A stretch of DNA of 51,535 nucleotides from Massilia sp. PDC64 (GCF_900101265.1 NZ_FMZS01000021.1:1-51535); one strand, 5' to 3'. Shown: positions 25,029-33,782, numbered from the stretch's first letter. Numbers and translations: made by a program. The notes: a model not told the origin generated them from the letters alone.

Positions 25029-25619
25029 ATGAACTTCAAACGCAAACTCGCGGGCATCAGCCTCGCCCTGGCCCTGCCCTTCTGCGCCCACGCCGCCATG
25101 CCGGGCATGGAAGGCGCCCACCACGTGGGGCTCACGGTGCCGAACATGGACGACGCGGTACGCTTCTTCGTGGACGTCATCGGCTGCGAGGAATCCATCA
25201 AGCTCGGTTCGTTCAAATTCGCCGACGACTGGATGAACGTGCACCTGAACGTGAACCCGCGCGCCGAGATCAAGCGCTTCCAGATGGTCCGCTGCGGCCA
25301 TGGGACGAACCTGGAGATCTTCGAATATTCGGCGCCGAACCAGGGCAGGACGCCGCCCCGCAACAGCGACGTCGGCGGCCATCATCTCGCGTTCTACGTC
25401 GACGACATGGACAAGGCGGTCGCGTACCTGAAGTCGAAAGGCGTGCGCACGCTGGGCGCGCCGAGCACGTTCACGGAAGGTCCGGCGGCCGGCCTGACGT
25501 GGATGTACTTCCTCGCGCCGTGGGGCCTGCAACTGGAAATCGTCAGCACGCCCAAGGGCATGGCCTACGAAAAGACGGCCAAGCGGGCCCTGTGGGATCC
25601 GCGCGCCCCGGCAAAATGA
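25029..25619 (+). CDS. Exported VOC (glyoxalase/bleomycin-resistance fold) family protein
   Basis: This 196-residue protein has a signal peptide (MNFKRKLAGISLALALPFCAHA) and two VOC half-domains. The possible metal ligands are His in AHHVGLTVPN, Glu in NLEIFEYSAP, His in GGHHLAFYVDD and Glu in LQLEIVSTP, that is the 2-His/2-Glu set of glyoxalase-type enzymes. VOC proteins are usually cytoplasmic, so export is notable. It starts behind a sigma54 promoter, with ribosome site CAGGAGA, and is coupled by ATGA to the HupE-like gene. It may act on a reactive product of the periplasmic dehydrogenases in this regulon. Confidence 0.85.
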   Translation: MNFKRKLAGISLALALPFCAHAAMPGMEGAHHVGLTVPNMDDAVRFFVDVIGCEESIKLGSFKFADDWMNVHLNVNPRAEIKRFQMVRCGHGTNLEIFEYSAPNQGRTPPRNSDVGGHHLAFYVDDMDKAVAYLKSKGVRTLGAPSTFTEGPAAGLTWMYFLAPWGLQLEIVSTPKGMAYEKTAKRALWDPRAPAK

Positions 25620-26848
25620 AGACGGCGACGATGGCGGTGCTGGCCGCGAAGGTGGCTGCGATCTGTGCGGCGATCCTCGTCGCGGTATGCCTGCCCGGCA
25701 GCGCGTGGGCGCACTTCGACGGCCGCGTCAATGTGCGGGTCGTGCATTTCACGTACGACGCCGCCGGCATGACCGCGTACTACCGCGTGTCGCTCGCGCC
25801 GCTGGGGCCCGCACCGTACGTCGTCGCGCGCAAGGAAAGCGGCCAGTGGTTCCATTACGTGGACACGGCCGCCGTCGATCCGCTGCGGGCGGCGCGGGTG
25901 CTCGCCGCCGCGCACACGGTGTCCGTCGCCGGCCGGGCGGTGGCGCCGGCCGTGCTGGCGGCCGCCGTCCACGTGAGGGGCAGCGTGCCGCCGTTCGCCA
26001 CGCCCGCGCAGGCGCGCGTGGCGGCGGAGACGCCCACGCCGCTGCCGACGGCGATGCCGGACATCGGCGACGTCGTGCTGGACGCCGCCGTCGCCTACCC
26101 CGGCGTGCGCCCCGCCGCGTTCCGCTTCGCCGGCACGCTCGCGCCGGGGAAGCTCTCCGATGCGCCGCTGAACACGGTCCTGCTGTCGCACCGCGCCGGC
26201 ACGACGGACCAGTACCGCATGACCGATGCGGCCATCGACGTCAATCCGCCCTGGTGGTTGTCGGCCTGGCAGTTCATCCGCGCGGGGGCCGCCCACATCC
26301 TCGAAGGCTTCGACCACCTGCTGCTGGTCGTCTGCCTCGTCGCGGCCGACCTGCGTGCGCGTGCGATCGCGTTGCGCATCACGGCGTTCAGCATGGGCCA
26401 CGCGTGCGCCATCGCGGCGAGCTTCTACGGCCTGCTGCCGGACCGCCCGTGGCTGATCCCCGGCGTGGAACTGCTCATCGCGCTGTCCGTGCTCGGCACC
26501 GCCCTGCTGATGCTGGGGAGGCGGCAGCGCGCCGGCGCGCCGGCGCTGATTGGCGTCGTGGGACTCGTGCACGGCTGCGGCCTCGCCGTCGGGCTGCGCG
26601 AGCTGCTGTCGGACACGGGGCCGAACGTCGCCGCGTCGCTCGTGTCGTTCAACGTGGGCGTGGAAGCGGGCCAGCTGCTGGTCGGCGCGGCCGTGTGGCT
26701 GCTGCTGGCGGCGGCGCGGCGCGTGCTGCCCGGCCGGGACGCACGGATGCGCCAATGCGTCGCGCTCGGTGTCGCGGTGGTGTCGCTGGCGTGGGTGGCC
26801 GCAAGGACGGGGCCCGTCTGGGATGCACTCCGGACGGGCCTTGCGTGA
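25616..26848 (+). CDS. HupE/UreJ-type membrane protein with large exported N-terminal domain
   Basis: This 410-residue protein has a signal-like helix ending GSAWA, a periplasmic domain of about 190 residues rich in beta-type sequence, and then about six hydrophobic helices beginning with WWLSAWQFIRAGAAHILEGFDHLLLV. The motif GxxHILEGFDHLLF and later FSMGHA and GLVHGCGLA are typical of the HupE/UreJ_2 family, associated with metal transport but mostly uncharacterised. It shares a sigma54 transcript with the exported VOC protein and ends three bases from the convergent acoR. A metal supply role for the PQQ enzyme of the regulon is a possibility, not shown. Confidence 0.82.
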   Translation: MKTATMAVLAAKVAAICAAILVAVCLPGSAWAHFDGRVNVRVVHFTYDAAGMTAYYRVSLAPLGPAPYVVARKESGQWFHYVDTAAVDPLRAARVLAAAHTVSVAGRAVAPAVLAAAVHVRGSVPPFATPAQARVAAETPTPLPTAMPDIGDVVLDAAVAYPGVRPAAFRFAGTLAPGKLSDAPLNTVLLSHRAGTTDQYRMTDAAIDVNPPWWLSAWQFIRAGAAHILEGFDHLLLVVCLVAADLRARAIALRITAFSMGHACAIAASFYGLLPDRPWLIPGVELLIALSVLGTALLMLGRRQRAGAPALIGVVGLVHGCGLAVGLRELLSDTGPNVAASLVSFNVGVEAGQLLVGAAVWLLLAAARRVLPGRDARMRQCVALGVAVVSLAWVAARTGPVWDALRTGLA

Positions 26849-26851
26849 CGA

Positions 26852-28801
26852 CTAGCGCTGGTTCGGGGGGACGATGCCGTACTTCTTCATGTAGCGGTAC
26901 ACGGTGGCGCGGGCGAGGTTCAGCTCTTCCGACACCTTGGTCACGCTCCACTTGTGGCGCACGAGCGCGTCGAGCAGCGGCGCGGCCTCGCAATCCTCGC
27001 CGCCGGACGGGATGGCGGGTGCGACGGGTGCCGCCGGCAGGCCGGAAAACTGCTCGGTCAATTCCTGCGGCAGGTCGGCCGCCGTGATCGTATGGCCGTC
27101 GGACACCGCCAGCGCGAAGCGCAGCACGTTGCGCAGCTGGCGGATGTTCCCCGGCCACGCGAAGCACAGCATCGCGTGCATGGCGTCCAGCGACAGCTGC
27201 GCCTCCATGCCGAGCAATTCGCCCTCCTCGGCCAATACCTTTTCGATCAGGTAGCGCTTGTCCGCGCGGTCGCGCAGCGCCGGCAGGTGGAGCGTCGCGC
27301 CGCACAGGCGGTAATACAGGTCCTCGCGGAAGCTGCCGGCGCTGATCAGGTTGCGCAGGTCGCGGTGCGACGCGGCGATCACGGTCAGGTCCACGGGCAC
27401 GGGCTTGTCGGCACCCAGCGGCAGCACCTCCTTTTCCGACAGCACGCGCAGCAACCGGGTCTGCAGGTGCAGCGGCATGTCGCCGATCTCGTCGAGGAAC
27501 AGCGTCCCGCCGTCGGACTGCAGGATCAGGCCCTTCATGCCTTTCGCGCGGCCGCCCGTGAACGCGCCGGCCGTGTAGCCGAACAATTCGCTTTCGATCA
27601 GCGACTCGGGAATCGCGCCGCAGTTCACGGCCACGAACGGCTTGTTCGCGCGTACGCTCGACCGGTGCAGCGCCTTGGCGATGACTTCCTTGCCCGTGCC
27701 CGTCTCGCCGTGGATCAGGATGTTCAGCTTGCGGTTCAGCAGGCGCTTGGCCTGGTCCAGCAGGCGGCGCATCGTGTTGTCGTCGCCGGCCAGGCAATCC
27801 AATTCCGGATGGTGCACCGGAGCGACGCTGTCCGCCACGTCGACGACGGCGTTGCGCGCCGCGGGACGCTGGCGCGGCGCCTTCACGCTCGCATAGAACA
27901 TCTGGTTCGTGCCGCGCGTGACGATCGAGCGCTCGCCCATCGTGCCGGCCCGCGCGAGCCGCAGCAGGTCGTCCGGAGAAAGGTCGAACAGCGCCGTGAG
28001 CGGCTGCCCGACGATGTCCCCCGTGCTTCGTCCGAACAGGCGGCGCGCGCCCGTGTTGGCGCCGACCACGATGCCGTCGTCGTCATAGGCCAGCATGATC
28101 TCGCCGCTCACCTCCACGAGGGCCCACGCGGTGCCGAGGCGCAGGATCCACCGGTCCTGGAAATGGCGCAGGAAATTCGCATCCTCGATCATTTCCGCGT
28201 ACATCATCGTCAGGTGCAGCGCGAGGTGCTGGCTTTCCTTGTACGTGGGCGACGTCAGCGCAGACATGTCGAGCACCGCGAGGAACTTGCCTTCCGGGTC
28301 GAACAGGGGCGCGGCGGAACAGGTCAGCGGGATGTGGGTGGGATCGAAGTGGTCGTCCTGGTGGCACGTCAGCGCCGTCTGCTCGGCCACGCAGGTGCCC
28401 ACGCCGCACGTGCCGGCCGACCGTTCGCTCCATTCCGCGCCCAGGTACAGGCCGGCCCGCTTGAGATCCTGCGCGCGCGCGTCGTTGCCGATGTAGTCGA
28501 CGGCAACGCCCTGCGCATCCGTCAGCAGCAGCACGTAGCCGAGGCTCGACACGCGCTTATACATCTGTTCCATGCCCACGCGGGCGACCCGCATGAACTC
28601 CTCGATCTGTTCCTGGTGCGCCCGCAACGTGGCGGACGTCACGATGTGCGGCGCCTTCGGGCGCGCCGGATCGAGCCCGTAATCGTTTACGCAGCGGCGC
28701 CACGACTTGTGGATCAAGTCGTTCGCGCCTGCCGTTGCCATACCCCGCGTGGCCACCGACATCACGTTGTCGATGTGCCGGGATTGTGCCTGGTTCGTCA
28801 T
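26852..28801 (-). CDS. acoR: Sigma54-dependent activator, AcoR type
   Basis: This 649-residue regulator has an N-terminal GAF-type sensor region, the AAA+ domain with Walker A GETGTGKEV, the sigma54 contact loop TAGAFTGG, Walker B GGTLFLDEIGDM, and a C-terminal Fis-type helix-turn-helix (SVTKVSEELNLARATVYRYMKKYGI). This is the layout of AcoR, activator of acetoin catabolism. The ATG chosen has ribosome site CAGGAGA; the open frame goes 23 codons further up but without family likeness. It follows lipA by 84 bases, downstream of the aco-like operon. It is the natural activator of the three sigma54 promoters in the window. Confidence 0.93.
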   Translation of the reverse strand: MTNQAQSRHIDNVMSVATRGMATAGANDLIHKSWRRCVNDYGLDPARPKAPHIVTSATLRAHQEQIEEFMRVARVGMEQMYKRVSSLGYVLLLTDAQGVAVDYIGNDARAQDLKRAGLYLGAEWSERSAGTCGVGTCVAEQTALTCHQDDHFDPTHIPLTCSAAPLFDPEGKFLAVLDMSALTSPTYKESQHLALHLTMMYAEMIEDANFLRHFQDRWILRLGTAWALVEVSGEIMLAYDDDGIVVGANTGARRLFGRSTGDIVGQPLTALFDLSPDDLLRLARAGTMGERSIVTRGTNQMFYASVKAPRQRPAARNAVVDVADSVAPVHHPELDCLAGDDNTMRRLLDQAKRLLNRKLNILIHGETGTGKEVIAKALHRSSVRANKPFVAVNCGAIPESLIESELFGYTAGAFTGGRAKGMKGLILQSDGGTLFLDEIGDMPLHLQTRLLRVLSEKEVLPLGADKPVPVDLTVIAASHRDLRNLISAGSFREDLYYRLCGATLHLPALRDRADKRYLIEKVLAEEGELLGMEAQLSLDAMHAMLCFAWPGNIRQLRNVLRFALAVSDGHTITAADLPQELTEQFSGLPAAPVAPAIPSGGEDCEAAPLLDALVRHKWSVTKVSEELNLARATVYRYMKKYGIVPPNQR

Positions 28802-28885
28802 CGTCGTCTCCTGCAGCGCCGGCAACTCGTCGTTTGCCGGTCGTGTACTTACGGTTTTATGGTACTCCATTTATGAGCCGAAAAC

Positions 28886-29875
28886 TCATCCCGTGTGCGC
28901 GGCCAGGGGATCGCTGGCGCCGAACAGCCAGCCGCGGTCCAGGTCCGCCGCCGCGTGCTGCACGTCCGCGTGGTAGCTGGACCGCACGAGCGGCCCCACG
29001 GCGGCATGCGCGAAGCCGAGCGCCTCGGCCGCATCGCGCAGGCGCGCAAACGCGTCCGGCGTCACGTAGCGGCGCACGGGCAGGTGCGCACCCGAGGGCG
29101 CCAGGTACTGGCCGATGGTGACCATGTCCACGCCGTGCGCGCGCAGGTCGTGCAGCACGTCCTCGACCTCGTCGTCCGTCTCGCCCAGGCCCACCATCAG
29201 GCCGGATTTCGTCTTGACGTCCGGGTGCCGTTCCCGGAAACGTTCCAGCAACGCCAGCGAATGCGCATAGTCGGCACCGGGCCGCACGGGTCCGTACAGG
29301 CGCGGCACCGTCTCGATGTTGTGGTTCAGGACGTCCGGCGGCGCCGTTCCCAAGGCGTCGAGCGCGGCATCCAGGCGGCCGCGGAAGTCCGGCACGAGCA
29401 CTTCGATGCGCGTTTGGGGCGTGGCGGCGCGCACGGCGCGGATGCAGGCCGCGAAATGCCCGGCACCGCCGTCGCGCAGGTCGTCGCGGTCGACGGACGT
29501 GATCACGACGTAGCGCAGGCCGAGTGCGGCCACCGTGCGCGCGAGCCGGTCCGGCTCCGCCGGGTCGAGCGGATCGGGCCGGCCATGGCCGACGTCGCAG
29601 AACGGGCAGCGGCGCGTGCACTTGTCGCCCATGATCATGAACGTGGCCGTGCCCTTGCCGAAGCACTCGCCGATGTTCGGGCAGCTCGCTTCCTCGCACA
29701 CGGTCGTCAGCGCGTTGGTGCGCAGGATGGACTTGATCTCGAAGAACCGCGAGGACGGCGCCGGCGCCCGCGTGCGGATCCAGTCCGGCTTCGGCAACCG
29801 CTCCGCCGGCACGATCTTGATGGGAATGCGGCTCGTCTTGGCCGCGCCCAGCTGTTTGGGGGTACGCGAGCTCAT
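28886..29875 (-). CDS. lipA: Lipoyl synthase, operon-specific copy
   Basis: This 329-residue radical-SAM enzyme inserts two sulfurs into protein-bound octanoyl groups. It has both cluster motifs: the auxiliary cluster C-x4-C-x5-C (CEEASCPNIGEC) and the radical-SAM CTRRCPFC, plus VITSVDRDDLRDGGAGHF, ETVPRLYGPVRPGADY and MVGLGETDDEV. Its position in an acetoin-dehydrogenase-like operon parallels acoS of Pelobacter carbinolicus. I infer a second, dedicated copy besides the housekeeping lipA, though the rest of the genome is not visible. It lies eight bases after the GMC gene and upstream of acoR. Confidence 0.94.
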   Translation of the reverse strand: MSSRTPKQLGAAKTSRIPIKIVPAERLPKPDWIRTRAPAPSSRFFEIKSILRTNALTTVCEEASCPNIGECFGKGTATFMIMGDKCTRRCPFCDVGHGRPDPLDPAEPDRLARTVAALGLRYVVITSVDRDDLRDGGAGHFAACIRAVRAATPQTRIEVLVPDFRGRLDAALDALGTAPPDVLNHNIETVPRLYGPVRPGADYAHSLALLERFRERHPDVKTKSGLMVGLGETDDEVEDVLHDLRAHGVDMVTIGQYLAPSGAHLPVRRYVTPDAFARLRDAAEALGFAHAAVGPLVRSSYHADVQHAAADLDRGWLFGASDPLAAHTG

Positions 29876-29883
29876 CGCCGCTC

Positions 29884-31461
29884 CTACACTGCGCCGCGCG
29901 CCAGCTCGCCCGCGATGTGCTCGGCCTGCCGGATCGCCAGCGCGACGATGGTGAGTGTCGGATTGGCGGCGGAACTCGACGTGAACTGGCTGCCGTCCGA
30001 GATGTACAGGTTCTTGATGTCGTGGGTGCGGCCCCATTTGTTGACGACGCCGTCGCGCGCATTGGCGCTCATGCGGTTCGTGCCGAGGTTGTGGCTGGCC
30101 GGGTACGCGGGCATGTCGATGACGCGCGTGGCGCCCACGGCTTCGGACAGCTTGCGGAACTGGACCAGGCCGTGCGCCGCGATCGCCTCGTCGTTCCTGT
30201 GGTAGGTCTTGGACACGATGGGAATCGGCAGGCCGTACTGGTCCTTCTCGGTCGGGTGCAACGTGATGCCGTTCTGCTCGCGCGCCATGTCTTCGCCGCA
30301 GACCCAGATCGCCGTCATGTGATCGTACATTTCCAGCGCCGACGTCACGTCCCGGCCCCAGCCGCCCGGCTTCATGAAGGCCGCCGTGTACGGCAGGCCG
30401 AGGGACAGGCCCTCGAGGTAGTAGCCGCCGTTGAAGCCGCGCTGCGTGTTCAGCGCCACCTCGTCGGCGACGACGGCGCCGATGTCGAAACCGCGGTTCA
30501 TGTACACGGGTTTCTTGTGGATCGCGACCGCCGCCGCCGTCGCGTGATTCATGTAGTTGCGGCCCACCTGGCCGGAGGAATTCGCGAGGCCGTTCGGGAA
30601 CATGGACGATGCAGAGTTCAGCAGCAGCCGCGGCGACTCGATGGAGTTGCCGGCGACGGCGACGAGGCGCGCCTTCTGCAGCACGTGGCGGCCCTGGCTG
30701 TCCGCGTACAGCACCCCGTTCACCTTGCCCGTCTTGTCGTGCTGGATCTGCAGCACCATGCTTTCCGGGCGCAGTTCCACGCGGCCCGTGTCCAGCGCCT
30801 TCGGCACTTCCGTGTACAGCGTGGACCACTTCGCGCCGACCTTGCAGCCCTGCATGCAGAAGCCGATCTGCTGGCAGCCGGGGCGCCCGTCGTACGGCTG
30901 CGAATTCGATGCGACGGGGCGGATGATCTTGTTGTACCCGATCTTGCGCGCACCGGCCGCGACGACCTTCGTCTGGTTCGATTCCGGCATCGGCGGCAGG
31001 CCGCTCGCGCGCGTGCCCGCGACGCCCATCTTCCTTTCCGCCAGTTCGTAGTACGGCTCCAGCTCCGCCAGCGTGATGGGCCAGTCGAGGATGTTGGCGC
31101 CGTCGACCTTACCGTAGATCGAGCGCGTCCTGAAGTCGTGTTCCTGGAAGCGCAGCGCGACGCCGGACCAGTGCACGGTCGAACCGCCCACCGCCTTCAC
31201 GATCCACGCCGGCAGGTTCGGGTACGTCTTCGTGTGGTGCCAGCCGCCGGCCGATACTCTCTTGTCGAGCCACGAGATCTTGTTGAACATGGCCCACTCG
31301 TCGTTCTCGAAATCCGCCTGCGTGAAATGCTTCCCCGCCTCGAGGATCACGATCTTGTCCACGCCCCGCTGGGCCAGTTCGTTGGCCAGCGTCGCGCCGC
31401 CCGCGCCCGAGCCGATGATGACGATCGCGTCTTCGTCGCCCAGTTCGATTTTCTTGCTCAT
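29884..31461 (-). CDS. GMC-family FAD-dependent oxidoreductase
   Basis: This 525-residue flavoprotein has the N-terminal dinucleotide motif VIIGSGAGGATLANELAQRG, substrate-side motifs near GGSTVHWSGVALRF, and the GMC C-terminal active region GTNRMSANARDGVVNKWG followed by NLYISDGSQFTSSSAANPT. It resembles the large subunits of gluconate 2-dehydrogenase or glucose/alcohol dehydrogenases, which pass electrons to a cytochrome. It has no signal peptide of its own; the Tat signal is on the small subunit encoded just upstream. The usual cytochrome c subunit is not adjacent, so the cytochrome at 39092 may serve. Confidence 0.9.
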   Translation of the reverse strand: MSKKIELGDEDAIVIIGSGAGGATLANELAQRGVDKIVILEAGKHFTQADFENDEWAMFNKISWLDKRVSAGGWHHTKTYPNLPAWIVKAVGGSTVHWSGVALRFQEHDFRTRSIYGKVDGANILDWPITLAELEPYYELAERKMGVAGTRASGLPPMPESNQTKVVAAGARKIGYNKIIRPVASNSQPYDGRPGCQQIGFCMQGCKVGAKWSTLYTEVPKALDTGRVELRPESMVLQIQHDKTGKVNGVLYADSQGRHVLQKARLVAVAGNSIESPRLLLNSASSMFPNGLANSSGQVGRNYMNHATAAAVAIHKKPVYMNRGFDIGAVVADEVALNTQRGFNGGYYLEGLSLGLPYTAAFMKPGGWGRDVTSALEMYDHMTAIWVCGEDMAREQNGITLHPTEKDQYGLPIPIVSKTYHRNDEAIAAHGLVQFRKLSEAVGATRVIDMPAYPASHNLGTNRMSANARDGVVNKWGRTHDIKNLYISDGSQFTSSSAANPTLTIVALAIRQAEHIAGELARGAV

Positions 31462-31494
31462 TGCCGTCTCCTGTCGTTTTTGTGTGTTGGGCGC

Positions 31495-32070
31495 TTACAG
31501 CCAGTCGATGTCGTTGAAGCCGCGGTTGATGTAGCCGCCCTGTTCCCACGACGACCCTTCGTAGCCGAGCAGCGGCCACACGGCCTTGTTGTCGTACAGG
31601 CTCGTCACCATCTCGCCGCGCACCCTCTGGAAGAATGGCGACGGTTCGATGGCCTTCAGCAGGCTGACGCGCTCGGGCTCGCGCTTGACGGCCGCATAGG
31701 GCTTCCCGAAGCGTTTCATGGCCCCCTTGTCCAGGTCGCGCACGCCGTCGCGCAGCAGCGCGGCCTGCTTCGGATCTTTCGTGGCCGCGCGCTCGAGCGG
31801 CTGGATCGCCTCGACGTAGTAGCGGTCCGCGAGCTTATCGTGCGGGAACACGTCGCGCGCCATGCGCAGCAGGGTCTGCGCCGTGGCCGCTCCCAGCGTG
31901 GGGAAGTCCTGCGCCAGATGCTTGTCGCCGGAGGCGGCCAGCGCGGCCGGGCCGGCCGCCGCGGCGCCGATGGCCATGGCGCCGCCGCGCAGGAAGCCGC
32001 GGCGCGTGACGGTGACGACCTTCGGCAGCACGCGCATGCCGGTGCAGGTCTGGGCTGGTTGATCTTTCAT
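31495..32070 (-). CDS. Gluconate 2-dehydrogenase subunit 3-like, Tat-exported
   Basis: This 191-residue protein has a twin-arginine signal (TRRGFLRGGAMAIGAAAAG) and then an all-helical domain like the small subunit of gluconate dehydrogenase (TLLRMARDVFPHDKLADRYYVEAI). It probably carries the GMC flavoprotein through the Tat system as a pair. It lies directly upstream of the GMC gene (33-base gap) in the aco-like operon. Confidence 0.85.
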   Translation of the reverse strand: MKDQPAQTCTGMRVLPKVVTVTRRGFLRGGAMAIGAAAAGPAALAASGDKHLAQDFPTLGAATAQTLLRMARDVFPHDKLADRYYVEAIQPLERAATKDPKQAALLRDGVRDLDKGAMKRFGKPYAAVKREPERVSLLKAIEPSPFFQRVRGEMVTSLYDNKAVWPLLGYEGSSWEQGGYINRGFNDIDWL

Positions 32071-32082
32071 GGTGAACCTCTT

Positions 32083-32856
32083 TCAGTGGGACAGGGTGGA
32101 AAAATGGCTCTGCGCAGCGACGGGCGGGCGCGTGGGCAGCGCATCGGACGCGGCGCCCAGCACGTCGGTGAGCATGTGGTGCAGGCGCTCGGCGAGGACC
32201 TCGGCCAGCACGGGCGCGCCCAGCTGCTGGGCGAACGACGTCGTGCAATCGTCCAGCAGCGCCGCGTCGCGGGCGTCCTGCCCGAGGGCGCCGCACAGCA
32301 GCGACCAGTCGGGCGGCGCGATCAGCGTCCCGGACGTCATCAGGACGCCCGTGCGGCGCCGCAGCTGGGCCAGGCCGACGATCTTGCGGTGGCCGACGAC
32401 GACTTCCCACGGCGACAGGCCGCCGTAGCAGGCCCACTTCAGGCGCGCGTCGCCCGGCCGCAGCCGGACTTCCTCGGGCGGGATCGCATACGCGGGAATG
32501 CCGGCGTCGCGCAGCAGGCCCGCGTGCAGCGCGCCCAGCCAGCGGTAGCTGGACAGCGTGCTGCGTCCCAGCAGCGGATGGTCGGGCGGCAGCACGACGG
32601 ATGCGCTGACCATCCAGGGCCCCGTCAGCACGGCGCCGCCGCCGGAGCCGCGCTGGACGACGGAGCCGGCCAGCGCATGGCCGGCCACGAGCCGCTCGCG
32701 CAGCGCCGTCTGCGAGCAGCCCAGCACGACGCCGGGAACCCGGTAGGTCCACAGGCGCACGCGCGGCTCGGTGACGGGTTCGCGCAGCTGCGCCGCGTTC
32801 CACGCCTGTTCCTCGTACGAGGTCACGGTGTCGATGAAGACCATCCGGGCATCCAT
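32083..32856 (-). CDS. Lipoate-protein ligase A-like protein
   Basis: This 257-residue protein belongs to the biotin/lipoate ligase fold. It has the ligand loop QRGSGGGAVLTGPWMVSASVVLP, and the lysine-bearing segment CYGGLSPWEVVVGHRKIVGLAQLRRR corresponding to the LplA K-x-G-x-A-Q-x-R region. It should attach lipoate or octanoate to a lipoyl domain; the 81-residue lipoyl protein two genes upstream is the likely target. Its ATG overlaps the stop of the E2 catalytic gene by one base. With lipA it makes a dedicated maturation pair. Confidence 0.85.
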   Translation of the reverse strand: MDARMVFIDTVTSYEEQAWNAAQLREPVTEPRVRLWTYRVPGVVLGCSQTALRERLVAGHALAGSVVQRGSGGGAVLTGPWMVSASVVLPPDHPLLGRSTLSSYRWLGALHAGLLRDAGIPAYAIPPEEVRLRPGDARLKWACYGGLSPWEVVVGHRKIVGLAQLRRRTGVLMTSGTLIAPPDWSLLCGALGQDARDAALLDDCTTSFAQQLGAPVLAEVLAERLHHMLTDVLGAASDALPTRPPVAAQSHFSTLSH

Positions 32857-33533
32857 TACAACTCCTTTGCGGCTTCCAGCCGCCTTTTCAGATCCGTCAG
32901 GAACAGCGCGGCCGGGAAGCCGTCGACGGCGCGGTGGTCGAACACGAGGTGCAGGCCCATCATCGGCGCGATGGCGACCTCGTTCCCCCGCGCCACCGGC
33001 CGGGCCGCCACGCGCGTGACGCCGAGGATGGCCACCTGCGGGCTGTTGATGATCGGCGTGAAGCTGTCGATGTCGGTATTGCCCAGGTTCGTCACGGTGA
33101 ACGTGCCGCGCTGGTAGCTGCCGGCCGACAGCGTGCCGGCGCGGGCGCCTTCCGCCAGCGCGCGCGCCTCGCGTCCCAGCTCGGCCGCGCTCTTGCGGTC
33201 GGCGTTGCGCAGCACCGGCACCATCAGGCCGTCATCGAGGCTCACGGCGAGACCCAGGTTGACGTCGTCCAGCAGCTCGATGTCCTTTTCGCGCATGCGG
33301 GCGTTCAGGCGCGGATGGTCGCGCAGGGTCAGCGCGACGGCGCGCAGCACGTACGCGGTCAGGCTGACGCGCTCGTCCTCCGGCGCGGCCGCGCGCAGGG
33401 CCTGCAGCGCGGTGACGTCCACCTCGACCGACTGCGCCACGCGCGGCACGCGCCAGCCCTGCTCCATGTTGCGCGCGATGGCCCCGCGCATTCCCGTCAG
33501 CGGCACGGTCGCGGGTACGGTCATGGCATCCAT
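32856..33533 (-). CDS. Stand-alone E2 acyltransferase catalytic domain of a 2-oxo-acid/acetoin dehydrogenase
   Basis: This 225-residue protein is only the catalytic domain of a dihydrolipoamide acyltransferase. It starts near LTGMRGAIARNMEQGW, includes NLGLAVSLDDGLMVPVLRNAD, SFTPIINSPQVAILGV and the active-site DHRAVDG with the catalytic His. The usual N-terminal lipoyl domain and the E1/E3-binding domain are missing from the chain. The lipoyl domain is encoded separately three bases upstream. It should accept the acyl group from the free lipoyl protein and make acyl-CoA. In known acetoin systems E2 (AcoC) carries its lipoyl domain on the same chain. Confidence 0.9.
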   Translation of the reverse strand: MDAMTVPATVPLTGMRGAIARNMEQGWRVPRVAQSVEVDVTALQALRAAAPEDERVSLTAYVLRAVALTLRDHPRLNARMREKDIELLDDVNLGLAVSLDDGLMVPVLRNADRKSAAELGREARALAEGARAGTLSAGSYQRGTFTVTNLGNTDIDSFTPIINSPQVAILGVTRVAARPVARGNEVAIAPMMGLHLVFDHRAVDGFPAALFLTDLKRRLEAAKEL

Positions 33534-33536
33534 GGC

Positions 33537-33782
33537 CTACCCCTCGATCCGCGCCAGCACGGTGTGGCGGCCGAACGTGTCGCCCGCCGCGACCTCGATG
33601 GACGCGAGGCGGCCGGCGGCCGGCGCCGTCACCTCGTGCGTCGTCTTGACCAGTTCCGCCACGACGAGCGTCTGGCCCGCCGTGACCTGCTGGCCCACCT
33701 CGACCTGCCAGTCCTGCAGCAGGGCTTCCGTGCCCTCTTCCACATCGTCCCAGACGGCGCCGTCCAGTTTCACGTCGATCAT
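33537..33782 (-). CDS. Free-standing lipoyl-domain protein
   Basis: This 81-residue protein is a single biotinyl/lipoyl domain. The swinging-arm lysine is Lys46 in VVAELVKTTHEVTAP, and the hairpin partner glycines (VEVGQQVTAGQTL, IEVAAGDTFG) are in place. Its start overlaps acoB by four bases and the E2 catalytic domain follows three bases later. It would shuttle acyl groups between AcoAB and the separate E2 domain, and needs re-oxidation by a dihydrolipoamide dehydrogenase not encoded here. It resembles the free lipoyl proteins of glycine cleavage (GcvH) or LbpA in principle, but not in sequence context. Confidence 0.9.
   Translation of the reverse strand: MIDVKLDGAVWDDVEEGTEALLQDWQVEVGQQVTAGQTLVVAELVKTTHEVTAPAAGRLASIEVAAGDTFGRHTVLARIEG

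Noticed and set aside
26954..28876. Long plus-strand open frame opposite acoR
   Set aside because: AcoR motifs on the minus strand are complete; the plus-strand translation is low-complexity.
29917..33117. A 1066-codon plus-strand open frame across the GMC, subunit 3 and ligase genes
   Set aside because: It spans several certain minus-strand genes and their gaps, with no ribosome site or domain.
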